From: Bacteroidales bacterium
GTDB lineage: Bacteria; Bacteroidota; Bacteroidia; Bacteroidales; UBA932
Length of the DNA: 8,016 nucleotides
Assembly: GCA_016303175.1 (NCBI GenBank)
Contig: JAEDMF010000075.1
Span: 1-8,016, forward strand
Direction: 5' to 3'
Below the pieces are notes generated by a model that worked only from the letters and a program-made list of their open reading frames with translations, did no database searches and was not told the DNA's origin. The position numbers were made by a program, and so were the translations under genes. Each line of letters begins with the position of its first letter. Position 1 is the stretch's first letter. This document shows, piece after piece, positions 1 to 6,897 of this stretch.

Positions 1-297
1 GTCGGCAATTACATTTCCGATAACAGGGACCAGACCACTCAATACAGACAGAATGAGCAGCACAAGGAGAAATAGCGTGAAGCCGGCGAGCAAACCCTTG
101 TTAAGCGTTTTCCCCTTGATGCGGATTTTCTGCAGCAACTTCATAATGGGCTGCCCAATCAGGGAGACCACGGCGGAAAGCACTATGTAAATGAGCACAT
201 TGCTGAAATATTTGGCAATCAGGGCCACCAGAACCACTGCGCCGGCTATCAGGGCATACTTAGCCAGCTTTTCGCCATAGGAGAGCTTGTTGTCCAT
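1..297 (-). CDS. AI-2E family transporter, N-terminal part (runs off the left edge)
   Basis: Reading leftward from the ATG at 297-295 gives 99 residues without a stop, beginning MDNKLSYGEKLAKYALIAGA. Two adjacent hydrophobic segments (about residues 14-28 and 33-48) are followed by a basic stretch (KLLQKIRIKGK, 53-63) and a third membrane segment (about 69-92). The pattern, including the SLIGQPIM motif, matches the start of the AI-2E transporter / PerM-like permease family (PF01594), inner-membrane proteins of roughly 350 residues. Some members export autoinducer-2 and others act as ion antiporters, so the substrate is not known here. The start codon lies one base after the TGA of the upstream hydrolase (TGATATG), so the two are almost certainly co-transcribed and probably translationally coupled. 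Only the N-terminal third is present, so the family call rests on a short region. Confidence 0.78.
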   Translation of the reverse strand, partial: MDNKLSYGEKLAKYALIAGAVVLVALIAKYFSNVLIYIVLSAVVSLIGQPIMKLLQKIRIKGKTLNKGLLAGFTLFLLVLLILSVLSGLVPVIGNVIAD

Positions 298-298
298 A

Positions 299-1210
299 TC
301 AAGGCAGCCTCTTCAGAACATCTTCAAAGACCTTCTCCTTGCCCTTTTCGAGCAGGACCTCGTGCCTCATCCCCGGATACATAATGCTCTCGACCTTCCT
401 ATAGCCTACCTTGCGCATAAAATCGACACTGCGTCTGTGATGGGCCTCATCAATGTGGCAAGGATCGTCCGACCCCGTCAGGAAACATACTGGAAGCATA
501 GGTTTGCTGACCTTCCATCCCTTGGGGCTGTAGCAATCAGACATCAAGCCAAAAAGCGAGAGGAAGCCGTTGGCAGTAAAAACGAAACTGCAGAACTTGT
601 CCTCCCTGTGTTTCTTCTGGATTTCAGTATCTGTGCAAATCCAAGCATTGGGGCTGCCTTCGTTCTTGAACACCTTGTTGTAAGAACCGAGCGACATCCT
701 CTGCAGCAGTCGCGGCCTGTAATGCCATCCGCACAGCCACCCGTAGCAGCGCGCAAGGAACTTGCCGACGCCGACAGCGGGGTTGTAAGAGGGAGAACCG
801 CAGACGAAAAGGCTGTCGATACGGTCGTCATAGCGTTTGGTGAAAGCCCTCACGGCCATAGAACCCATACTGTGGCCCAAAAGATGCAGGGGCAGGCCCG
901 GGAACTTCTCTTTCGCCCAGTCGGCCATCACTCTGATATCCTCCACCAGAGCCCTCCAGCCACCTTTGCCGAAATAGCCCAACTCAGACTCCGAAGGAGC
1001 AGTCTCCCCGTGTCCTCGGTGGTCATAACAGACTGCAATATAGCCATTTGCACTCAAGAAATCAATAAAGGGCATATAACGGCCCTTGTGTTCGCACATT
1101 CCGTGCACTATCAGCATAATACCCTTTGCAGGGGTCTCAGGTTCAGCCACAACAACAGAAAGTTGGTACCCGTCGGCTGAGGCCGGCACTTTGTAATTCT
1201 TCGTATTCAT
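299..1210 (-). CDS. Alpha/beta hydrolase, lysophospholipase / monoacylglycerol lipase type
   Basis: This 303-residue protein has the full set of marks of the Hydrolase_4 (serine aminopeptidase-like, PldB/COG2267) group. They are the oxyanion-hole HG at 36-37 (LIVHGMCEH), the DHRGHG motif at 63-68, the nucleophile elbow GHSMG at 112-116 (Ser114), a likely acid in GSDDP (Asp249, or Asp248) and the catalytic His283 in MRHEV. A cap region lies at about 140-235. Length is usual for the family. No signal peptide is visible, so it should be cytoplasmic, cleaving the ester bond of a monoacylglycerol, lysophospholipid or similar molecule; the true substrate cannot be read from sequence. It is the first gene of a minus-strand unit and its TGA is followed after one base by the AI-2E permease start. 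The intergenic region to the divergent metal permease is only 92 bases. A -7-like box ends just before its start codon, so the mRNA may be nearly leaderless. Confidence 0.88.
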   Translation of the reverse strand: MNTKNYKVPASADGYQLSVVVAEPETPAKGIMLIVHGMCEHKGRYMPFIDFLSANGYIAVCYDHRGHGETAPSESELGYFGKGGWRALVEDIRVMADWAKEKFPGLPLHLLGHSMGSMAVRAFTKRYDDRIDSLFVCGSPSYNPAVGVGKFLARCYGWLCGWHYRPRLLQRMSLGSYNKVFKNEGSPNAWICTDTEIQKKHREDKFCSFVFTANGFLSLFGLMSDCYSPKGWKVSKPMLPVCFLTGSDDPCHIDEAHHRRSVDFMRKVGYRKVESIMYPGMRHEVLLEKGKEKVFEDVLKRLP

Positions 1211-1214
1211 AATG

Positions 1215-1222
1215 CAAAAATA
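1215..1222 (-). promoter_or_regulatory. Candidate -7 box of the hydrolase / AI-2E permease unit
   Basis: On the minus strand this reads TATTTTTG, an exact match to the Bacteroidota -7 consensus TAnnTTTG. It ends four bases before the hydrolase ATG, so initiation would fall at or beside the start codon. No TTTG is present at the expected -33 spacing (19-21 bases), and the area is AT-rich, so chance is possible. Confidence 0.35.
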
Positions 1223-1267
1223 ATAAAAATATGGTCGTGATTTCTATATAAATTGATAACTTAGCAT

Positions 1268-1283
1268 TCGTTTTCGGAAACGA
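1268..1283. promoter_or_regulatory. Inverted repeat before the metal permease (possible operator or 5'-leader hairpin)
   Basis: TCGTTT-TCGG-AAACGA is a perfect 6-bp inverted repeat with a 4-base centre, ending 19 bases before the permease ATG at 1303. It could be an operator or a small hairpin in the leader. It does not resemble a yybP-ykoY manganese riboswitch, which would need more room than the 92-base gap offers. No convincing TAnnTTTG promoter was found for the permease. Confidence 0.35.
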
Positions 1284-1302
1284 CATTCAACAAGAGTTTT
1301 GT

Positions 1303-2505
1303 ATGATATTACATATACTTGCAGACGTTCTGCGCAACAGCATTCTCATCACTGGTCTTGTCATCACGATGATGCTGCTGATTGAATATATCAACGTGCA
1401 AACACAGGGCCAGCTCAGTGGCAGGCTGCGTAATTCCTCCTTTTTCCAGGTTGTATTGGGGTCCTTGCTTGGCCTTATTCCCGGGTGTATGGGCGGATTT
1501 GCGACTGTTTCTCTATACACTCACGGTGTAATCGGACTTGGGGCGCTGGTGGCAATGATGATTGCATCGTCGGGCGATGAGGCCTTCGTGATGCTGGCGA
1601 TGGTGCCCAAAGAGGCCCTGATACTTGCGGCAATACTCCTACCCCTTTCAATAATTGTCGGTTTGGCGGTCAACTTCTTCACTAAGGGACGCAAGTTGCA
1701 GCACAGCTGTCCGGATGATTTCCGGATACACAGCAACGACCGCCACCACGATGACGGGCACGGCCACTGCGACCACAGCGGAGATTGCCCCCATCCCAGT
1801 TTCAAGGCCTTGCTACATCCCTCCTGGCAAAGGATAGTGATGCTGTTGGGCGTGGGAGCTTTTACTCTGTGCCTCGGGATGGGCTTGTTTGAGCATAGCC
1901 ACGGAGCGGGAGCAGAGGGCTGCGAGAGCGGGCATAGCCACGGGGCAGCCTGCGAATGCTGTGAAGGTGCCCACGCTGGCCACGAGGCAGAAGCAGTCTG
2001 CGAAAATGGACATACAGTAAAACACGGCATCAATCTGTTGGACGAATACTGGCTCAACCTGATTTTCGCCCTTGTCGGCCTCTTCGTACTCTATTTCCTC
2101 GCCACCAGCAACGAACATTTCATAAAGGAACACCTCTGGAAGCACGTCATATGCAGACACTTGCTTCCCATATTCTGCTGGAGTGCAGGAGCGCTGCTGC
2201 TTATAGAAATCGGACTTCACTACCTTGACATCGGCCCCTGGCTCAAAGAAAATGTCGCCATATTGATATTGCTTGCCGCGCTGATCGGCATCATACCGGA
2301 ATCCGGGCCCCATATGGTCTTCATCACTATGTTTGCAAGCGGACTTGTACCTTTCAGCGTACTGCTTTCAAGCTCCATTTCACAGGACGGTCACGCCGGT
2401 TTGCCTCTTCTGGCCGAGGACAAAAAAGGCTTCCTTATGGCAAAGGCAATCAACGTAGTTGTGGCGCTGCTCGCAGGATACTTATGTTATATGATTGGTT
2501 ATTAA
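1303..2505 (+). CDS. Putative manganese / heavy-metal exporter, ten-TM ArsP_2-type permease
   Basis: This 400-residue membrane protein has about ten hydrophobic segments (approximately 10-29, 48-66, 74-98, 104-125, 176-195, 249-268, 284-303, 317-333, 337-358, 380-399). The overall plan, with paired GLIPG...SSGDEAF and GIIPESG...SSISQDG motifs, fits the family called putative 10TM heavy-metal exporter / putative manganese transporter (ArsP_2, PF11449). Between the membrane blocks lie two soluble His/Cys-rich stretches: residues 134-164 (8 His, 3 Cys) and 198-241 (8 His, 5 Cys). These are plausible divalent-metal binding loops. The two membrane halves look like an internal duplication. Expected role is efflux of Mn(II) or another metal across the inner membrane; the metal is inferred from family naming, not from sequence. 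galM starts 12 bases after its TAA, so the two are probably one transcript. The ATG at 1303 leads directly into the first membrane segment. Confidence 0.83.
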   Translation: MILHILADVLRNSILITGLVITMMLLIEYINVQTQGQLSGRLRNSSFFQVVLGSLLGLIPGCMGGFATVSLYTHGVIGLGALVAMMIASSGDEAFVMLAMVPKEALILAAILLPLSIIVGLAVNFFTKGRKLQHSCPDDFRIHSNDRHHDDGHGHCDHSGDCPHPSFKALLHPSWQRIVMLLGVGAFTLCLGMGLFEHSHGAGAEGCESGHSHGAACECCEGAHAGHEAEAVCENGHTVKHGINLLDEYWLNLIFALVGLFVLYFLATSNEHFIKEHLWKHVICRHLLPIFCWSAGALLLIEIGLHYLDIGPWLKENVAILILLAALIGIIPESGPHMVFITMFASGLVPFSVLLSSSISQDGHAGLPLLAEDKKGFLMAKAINVVVALLAGYLCYMIGY

Positions 2506-2517
2506 ATACTTATACTC

Positions 2518-3567
2518 ATGGCAATTACAAGAAGAATCTGGTCGCGCACCGAAGACGGCCGCCCCATCTACAAGTACACGATGACAAACAAGAGCGGAGC
2601 AAGCGTCGTGCTCACAAATATCGGAGCCGGCATAGTTTCCATCAATGTTCCGGATAAGGACGGCAAGCTCGGCGACGTGGTCTTGGGCTACGGCAAGGCT
2701 GAAAGCTACTTCGGCGACGGGCCCTGCGCCGGAAAATGTCCCGGACGTTATGCCAACAGAATAGCCAAAGGCCGCTTCACTCTGGACGGGAAAACTTATG
2801 AACTCCCCATCAACAACGGGCCCAACCATCTCCACGGTGGTCCGGAGGGCTGCCAGAACAAGGTATGGGAGTCCCGCAAGAAGAATGGTGCGGTGGAATT
2901 CATGTACTTCTTCGAGGACGGGGAAATGGGATATCCCGGCAATCTGAAGGTAGTCGCTCACTACGAATGGAACGATGAAAACCAACTCAGCCTCACCTTC
3001 ACTGCCCGTTCCGACGCAAAGACCATCTTGAACCTGACCAACCACGTCTATTTTAACCTGAATTGCAGCGGCAGTGTGCTTCGTCACCGCCTGCGTCTGA
3101 ACGCCTCCGAATACCTGCCCACTGATGAAACCCTCATCCCGCTGGGAGAAAGTGAGTCTGTTGCAGGAACCCCCATGGACTTTCTCAACGAGAAGAGCAT
3201 AGGTAGGGACATCAAAAAGGACTTTCCCGCCCTCAACTACGGCAAGGGTTACGATGCCTGCTACATCATTGACGGATACACCGAAGGCCAGCTGCAGGAA
3301 GCCGCAGAGCTGTATTCAAGGAAATCCGGACGCACCCTCAAGATAGCCACCACACAGCCCGGAGTACAAATCTACACAGGCAACTGGCTGGAAGGCTGTC
3401 CCACCGGCAAACACGGCAAAAAATACCACGACTATGATGCTGTAGCGATTGAATGTCAGCACTTCCCTGACAGTCCCAACAATCCCTCCTACCCTACTAC
3501 TGTGCTGGAGCCGGGGCAAGTGTACAAACAGGCCATCATCTTCTCCTTCGGTTTAAGGCAGGACTAA
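2518..3567 (+). CDS. galM: Galactose mutarotase (aldose 1-epimerase)
   Basis: GalM interconverts the alpha and beta anomers of galactose and other aldoses, feeding the Leloir pathway. The 349-residue length is normal. Diagnostic motifs are in order: GRYANRIAKGRF (77-87, substrate-binding Arg81), NHLHGG (103-108, catalytic-acid His106), TNHVYFNL (174-181, His176), GYDACY (244-249, Asp246) and AIECQHFPDSPN (310-321, catalytic-base Glu312). No signal peptide or lipobox is seen, so this is a cytoplasmic form, unlike the lipoprotein mutarotases also found in Bacteroidota. It starts 12 bases after the metal permease stop with no clear Shine-Dalgarno, and probably relies on read-through from that gene. 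It is followed by a bidirectional terminator and faces pyrF. The functional link with a metal exporter is not obvious, and no galK, galT or sugar permease lies in the window. Confidence 0.95.
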   Translation: MAITRRIWSRTEDGRPIYKYTMTNKSGASVVLTNIGAGIVSINVPDKDGKLGDVVLGYGKAESYFGDGPCAGKCPGRYANRIAKGRFTLDGKTYELPINNGPNHLHGGPEGCQNKVWESRKKNGAVEFMYFFEDGEMGYPGNLKVVAHYEWNDENQLSLTFTARSDAKTILNLTNHVYFNLNCSGSVLRHRLRLNASEYLPTDETLIPLGESESVAGTPMDFLNEKSIGRDIKKDFPALNYGKGYDACYIIDGYTEGQLQEAAELYSRKSGRTLKIATTQPGVQIYTGNWLEGCPTGKHGKKYHDYDAVAIECQHFPDSPNNPSYPTTVLEPGQVYKQAIIFSFGLRQD

Positions 3568-3637
3568 GTTAATCAAAGCGTCGTAAGGCCCGGTCCGAGA
3601 CAAGAATCGGCAACAAAGCCGAGGATACGGCTAAAAA

Positions 3638-3676
3638 AATGGCTCCGTCCGACAGTATTTCTCGGGCGGAGCCATT
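3638..3676. terminator. Bidirectional intrinsic terminator between galM and pyrF
   Basis: A 15-bp stem (arms 3638-3652 and 3662-3676, one G-T wobble) closes a 9-base loop. On the plus strand it is followed by TTAATTTTT-like sequence (AATTTTT at 3677-3683), serving galM. On the minus strand the run of seven A at 3633-3639 becomes a T tract, serving pyrF. The genes converge, so one hairpin can stop both transcripts. Confidence 0.88.
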
Positions 3677-3692
3677 AATTTTTGGTCTATAA

Positions 3693-3712
3693 AAAGGCCG
3701 AATCGAGCTGTT
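3693..3712 (-). repeat. Copy of the pyrF 3' end, downstream of its stop codon
   Basis: These 20 bases are identical to 3746-3765, the last codons of pyrF, and lie 53 bases further along in the direction of transcription. Flanking similarity extends the match by about 10 more bases into the Ala/Glu-coding part (about 27 of 30 alike). Read in the matching frame this copy would encode AAETARFGL, but it is out of frame with pyrF and follows its TGA. It appears to be a decayed partial duplication of the gene's tail. Confidence 0.7.
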
Positions 3713-3743
3713 TCCGCGGCGGGGTGTTTTATGCTACGGCAGG

Positions 3744-4592
3744 TCAAAGGCCGAATCGAGCTGTTGCCTCAGCGGCAGCGGCTGCGGCGCCAGCAAAATT
3801 ATCAGAGGAATCTGCGTAGAGAATGCCGCGTGAAGAATTAATGAGAAGACCCCCATACTCATTAGCTCCGTTGGCGATAACCTCCTCGGCGCTGCCACCC
3901 TGGGCTCCGACGCCGGGAACCAGCAGGAAATTGTCAGGGCAGAATGAGCGGATTTCCTTGAGTTTATCAGCCTTTGTCGCACCCACAACAAACATCATAT
4001 TGTCAGGGTTGGAGATTGACATCATTTCCTCCATTACCGCGCGATACAGCGGCTTTCCTTCCTTTTCAGCCATCTGGAATTGAGTTGCGGAAGCATTGGA
4101 AGTAAGAGCGAGAACAATGGCCCAGCGATTCTTGTATGCCAAAAAAGGTGTCACGCTGTCCGCACCCATATAAGGAGCCACCGTCACCGCATCAAAGTCC
4201 ATAGTCTCGAAGAAAGTTTTGGCATACATCCTTGCCGTATTGCCTATGTCTCCCCTCTTTGCATCCGCGATGAGGAAGAGGTCCGGATAATTCAAACGAA
4301 CATACTCTACAGTGGCTTCCAACGCTCGCAAACCTTCTGTACCGTAGCACTCATAAAAAGCCAGATTGGGCTTATAAGCCACACAATGAGCCGCCGTGGC
4401 ATCAATAATGGCTTTGTTGAACTCTGCAATTGAACGGGCGGTGCCTTTGAAAAGCCGCCCCATCGCTTCTCCCTCCCCCTCCGAGGCCAAGGCCTTGATG
4501 TGAGGGGGCATTTTATCGAAATCCACGTCCAATCCTACGCAAAGCATCGAAGCCTTTGCCTTTATATTGCCGAATAATTGTTCCCTATTCAT
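3744..4592 (-). CDS. pyrF: Orotidine 5'-phosphate decarboxylase, type 2
   Basis: PyrF removes CO2 from OMP to make UMP, the last step of de novo pyrimidine synthesis, in the cytoplasm. The 282-residue length and motif spacing fit the longer type-2 subfamily (TIGR02127) rather than the ~230-residue E. coli form. Visible motifs are MLCVGLDVDFDKMP (16-29, Asp22), AYKPN (72-76, Lys74), the catalytic signature IADAKRGDIGNT (108-119, Lys112 and Asp115), LVPGVGAQGG (224-233) and INSSRGILYA (251-260, phosphate-binding Arg255). The C-terminus is a run of alanines (about 269-274) followed by EATARFGL, a low-complexity tail. It starts 33 bases after the GH3 stop on the same strand, probably as the second gene of that unit. 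An AAGGAA at 4603-4598, about 5 bases before the ATG, is a usable Shine-Dalgarno and supports the start. A partial copy of its 3' end lies downstream. Confidence 0.96.
   Translation of the reverse strand: MNREQLFGNIKAKASMLCVGLDVDFDKMPPHIKALASEGEGEAMGRLFKGTARSIAEFNKAIIDATAAHCVAYKPNLAFYECYGTEGLRALEATVEYVRLNYPDLFLIADAKRGDIGNTARMYAKTFFETMDFDAVTVAPYMGADSVTPFLAYKNRWAIVLALTSNASATQFQMAEKEGKPLYRAVMEEMMSISNPDNMMFVVGATKADKLKEIRSFCPDNFLLVPGVGAQGGSAEEVIANGANEYGGLLINSSRGILYADSSDNFAGAAAAAAEATARFGL
3746..3765 (-). repeat. Second copy of the direct repeat, inside the end of pyrF
   Basis: This is the in-gene partner of the copy at 3693-3712. It encodes the C-terminal ATARFGL and includes the first base or bases of the stop codon. 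The spacer between copies is 33 bases and holds no recognisable element. Confidence 0.7.
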
Positions 4593-4625
4593 AATTGTTC
4601 CTTATTTATTATAATCCGTACGATA

Positions 4626-6884
4626 TTACTGAAGTTCAAGCGAAGCGCTAAGCAAAGTTCGGGAATCTGACGAAGGTCCTACCATAATGGTAAATTCGCC
4701 GGGCTCAACAACATACTTCAAATCGGAATTGTAGAAGCCCATCTTTTTGGAGTCCAGAACAAAATCCACAGTCGTTTCACTGCCAGCCTTCACGCAAAGT
4801 TGCCTGAAACTCTTGAGTTCCTTCACGGGACGGGTTATGCTGGCTACTTTGTCGCGGATATAAAGCTGAACGGTCTCGGTGATATCTCTGTCTGAACCAT
4901 TTTTCACCTTCACACTTACGGTGATTTTGTCGCCGATTGAGGGCTTGGCATCTGAGATTGTAAGGCCGGAATATTCAACCTTACCATAACTCAGGCCATA
5001 ACCGAAAGGATAGAGGGGCGCATTTATAACATCCTGATACAGTGAAATATACTTCTTATAGGGCTGAAAATCGCCGGCTGGTCTGCCAGTGTTCTTGTGG
5101 TTATAGTGAATGGGAATTTGGCCCACGCAACGGGGGAAACTAACAGTCAGGCGTCCGGAAGGATTATAATCTCCGCTGAGAACGTCTGCAATGGAATTGC
5201 CGGCCTCAGAACCCAAATGCCAGGCATATACGATTCCATCCACATTTTCATCTTCCCAGTCCAGGACAAGAGGTCTGCCTGACATTATTACCAGCACCAC
5301 AGGCTTACCTGTAGCCACAAGCTCCTTCAATAGACTCCTCTGAGGTTCAGGGATAGTGATATCTGCCCTCGAAGAACCCTCACCGCTCATCTCTGCGAGC
5401 TCACCCATTGCCGCCACTATCACGTCAGACTTCCTTGCAATTGCCAGTGCTTCCTTGCGCAGCTTTGCATCCGGAACATCCCAACCGCGTTCTTCTCTGC
5501 TATGGAATGATATCTTGTTTTCAAGAGTCTCATTTTCAAGCACGTGACAACCTCTTGCGAACTTCACGTTCTCAGAGCCGAAACGCTGCTGCAGACCTTC
5601 CAACAATGATACAGGAAGATGGTTCTTCGGTTTTACAGCCCAGCAACCTATCATCTCTTTGTTCAAATCCGCAAGAGGGCCGATAAGGGCAATCTTCTTG
5701 CCCTCTGCCAAAGGAAGCACATCTCCCTCGTTTTTGAGCAGAACTATACTCTGGGCACCTGCCTTGCGGGCTACAGCCCTATTTTGGGCACTGCCGTTCA
5801 AAACAGCTTCCTCAGGGCGGTTATATTTGTACGGATTTCCGAAAAGGCCAAGCTTCTTCTTCAATTCCAGCACCCTGCGGCAAGCCCTGTCCACAACAGC
5901 CTCATCCACCAAACCTTCCTTTATTGCATCTGCCAGATACCTCACAAATCCTTCGGTCACCATTTCCATATCCACACCGGCATTTGCAGCCTTGATAGAG
6001 GCTTCCTTAAGATCCTTGGCAACGCCATGAGCAATGCACTCCCGTATGGCAGAATGGTCCGTAACGAGCATGCCCTCAAATCCCATTGTTCCCCTGAGCA
6101 AGGTATCGAGCATATAGGGATGTACAGTCAAAGGCAGTCCCTCGAACTCATTGAAAGAAGACATTACTGTAAGGGCTCCCGCATTTATGCCGGCCTGATA
6201 TGGCCACAGATATTCATTAAACATCTGCTGGCGGCTCATATCCACAGTATAGTAGTCACGTCCTGCCTGAGGAGCGCCGTAAAGCGCAAAATGTTTCACG
6301 CAAGCAGCTATGTCCGTCGGCTTGTCAAGCTTTCCCTGAAAGCCCCTGACCTGGGCTGCAGCTATCTCTCCACCAAGATACGGGTCCTCGCCTGCTCCCT
6401 CAGCAATTCTGCCCCACCTGGGGTCCCTTGCCACGTCGCACATTGGAGTAAAGGTCCAGGAAATGCCTTCACGGCTGCATTCAGCGCCTGCCACCCTGGA
6501 AGCCTCTTCTATTGTTTCCAGATTCCACGAGGAGGCCATTGCCAGAGGAATGGGAAAACAGGTTTCATAACCGTGAATCACATCCAATCCGAATACCATA
6601 GGAATGCCTAAGCGGCTTTCCTCGACTGCAATACGCTGAGATTCACGTGCCCCGTCACCCCGGACATTGAGCAAACTGCCAACCAGACCGCTCCGAATTT
6701 TTTCAATTCTTCCGGTATTTTTGATAATCCCCGTACTCTTGTTCCCCGTCAGCTGATTCATCTGCCCGATTTTCTCCTCTAGGGTCATCTTGGCCATTAG
6801 GGAATCAATGTCAAAATCTGCCTGAGCCAAGCACGCGGCTGACGTCAGCAATGCTCCCCAAAATGCAATAACTGTTCTTTTCAT
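4626..6884 (-). CDS. bglX: Secreted GH3 beta-glucosidase, BglX-like
   Basis: This enzyme of glycoside hydrolase family 3 should release terminal beta-linked glucose (or xylose) from oligosaccharides in the periplasm. The start at 6884 gives 752 residues (E. coli BglX has 765) and opens with a signal peptide, MKRTVIAFWGALLTSAACLA, with likely cleavage before QAD; no good lipobox is seen. An in-frame ATG at 6917 would add 11 polar residues ahead of the signal peptide and overlap the candidate promoter, so it is less likely. Domains in order are the TIM barrel (about 30-320), with GLDVIHG (Asp101), DPRWGRIAEGAGEDP (154-168), KHF (197-199) and nucleophile Asp276 in LVTDHSA; the GH3 C-terminal domain (about 380-595), with VLLKNEG and acid/base candidate Glu502 in SGEGSSR; the PLYPFGYGLSYG motif (623-634); and a fibronectin-III-like domain to the end. 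No SusC/SusD genes are nearby, so its polysaccharide is unknown. pyrF follows after 33 bases. Confidence 0.94.
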   Translation of the reverse strand: MKRTVIAFWGALLTSAACLAQADFDIDSLMAKMTLEEKIGQMNQLTGNKSTGIIKNTGRIEKIRSGLVGSLLNVRGDGARESQRIAVEESRLGIPMVFGLDVIHGYETCFPIPLAMASSWNLETIEEASRVAGAECSREGISWTFTPMCDVARDPRWGRIAEGAGEDPYLGGEIAAAQVRGFQGKLDKPTDIAACVKHFALYGAPQAGRDYYTVDMSRQQMFNEYLWPYQAGINAGALTVMSSFNEFEGLPLTVHPYMLDTLLRGTMGFEGMLVTDHSAIRECIAHGVAKDLKEASIKAANAGVDMEMVTEGFVRYLADAIKEGLVDEAVVDRACRRVLELKKKLGLFGNPYKYNRPEEAVLNGSAQNRAVARKAGAQSIVLLKNEGDVLPLAEGKKIALIGPLADLNKEMIGCWAVKPKNHLPVSLLEGLQQRFGSENVKFARGCHVLENETLENKISFHSREERGWDVPDAKLRKEALAIARKSDVIVAAMGELAEMSGEGSSRADITIPEPQRSLLKELVATGKPVVLVIMSGRPLVLDWEDENVDGIVYAWHLGSEAGNSIADVLSGDYNPSGRLTVSFPRCVGQIPIHYNHKNTGRPAGDFQPYKKYISLYQDVINAPLYPFGYGLSYGKVEYSGLTISDAKPSIGDKITVSVKVKNGSDRDITETVQLYIRDKVASITRPVKELKSFRQLCVKAGSETTVDFVLDSKKMGFYNSDLKYVVEPGEFTIMVGPSSDSRTLLSASLELQ

Positions 6885-6897
6885 ATAAGTATATAAG

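Noticed and set aside
287..1180. 297-codon plus-strand ORF opposite the alpha/beta hydrolase
   Set aside because: It lies antisense to a gene with complete catalytic motifs, has no recognisable domain, and its composition follows from the codon bias of the minus-strand gene.
1211..1302. yybP-ykoY-type manganese riboswitch before the permease
   Set aside because: The gap is too short and AT-rich, and lacks the paired conserved loops of that riboswitch; only a 6-bp palindrome is present.
1521..2313. Two minus-strand ORFs (178 and 166 codons) opposite the metal permease
   Set aside because: Both are shadows of the membrane gene; their Pro/Trp/Ser-rich content mirrors the reverse complement of its His-rich and hydrophobic codons.
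3617..3632. Hairpin AGCCG-N6-CGGCT after galM as the galM terminator
   Set aside because: It has only a 5-bp stem and is followed by A, not T, on the plus strand; the larger hairpin at 3638-3676 is a far better terminator.
5619..6611. 330-codon plus-strand ORF opposite the GH3 gene
   Set aside because: It is antisense to the conserved GH3 barrel, shows no family motif, and has low-quality, Ser/His/Cys-rich composition typical of a shadow frame.
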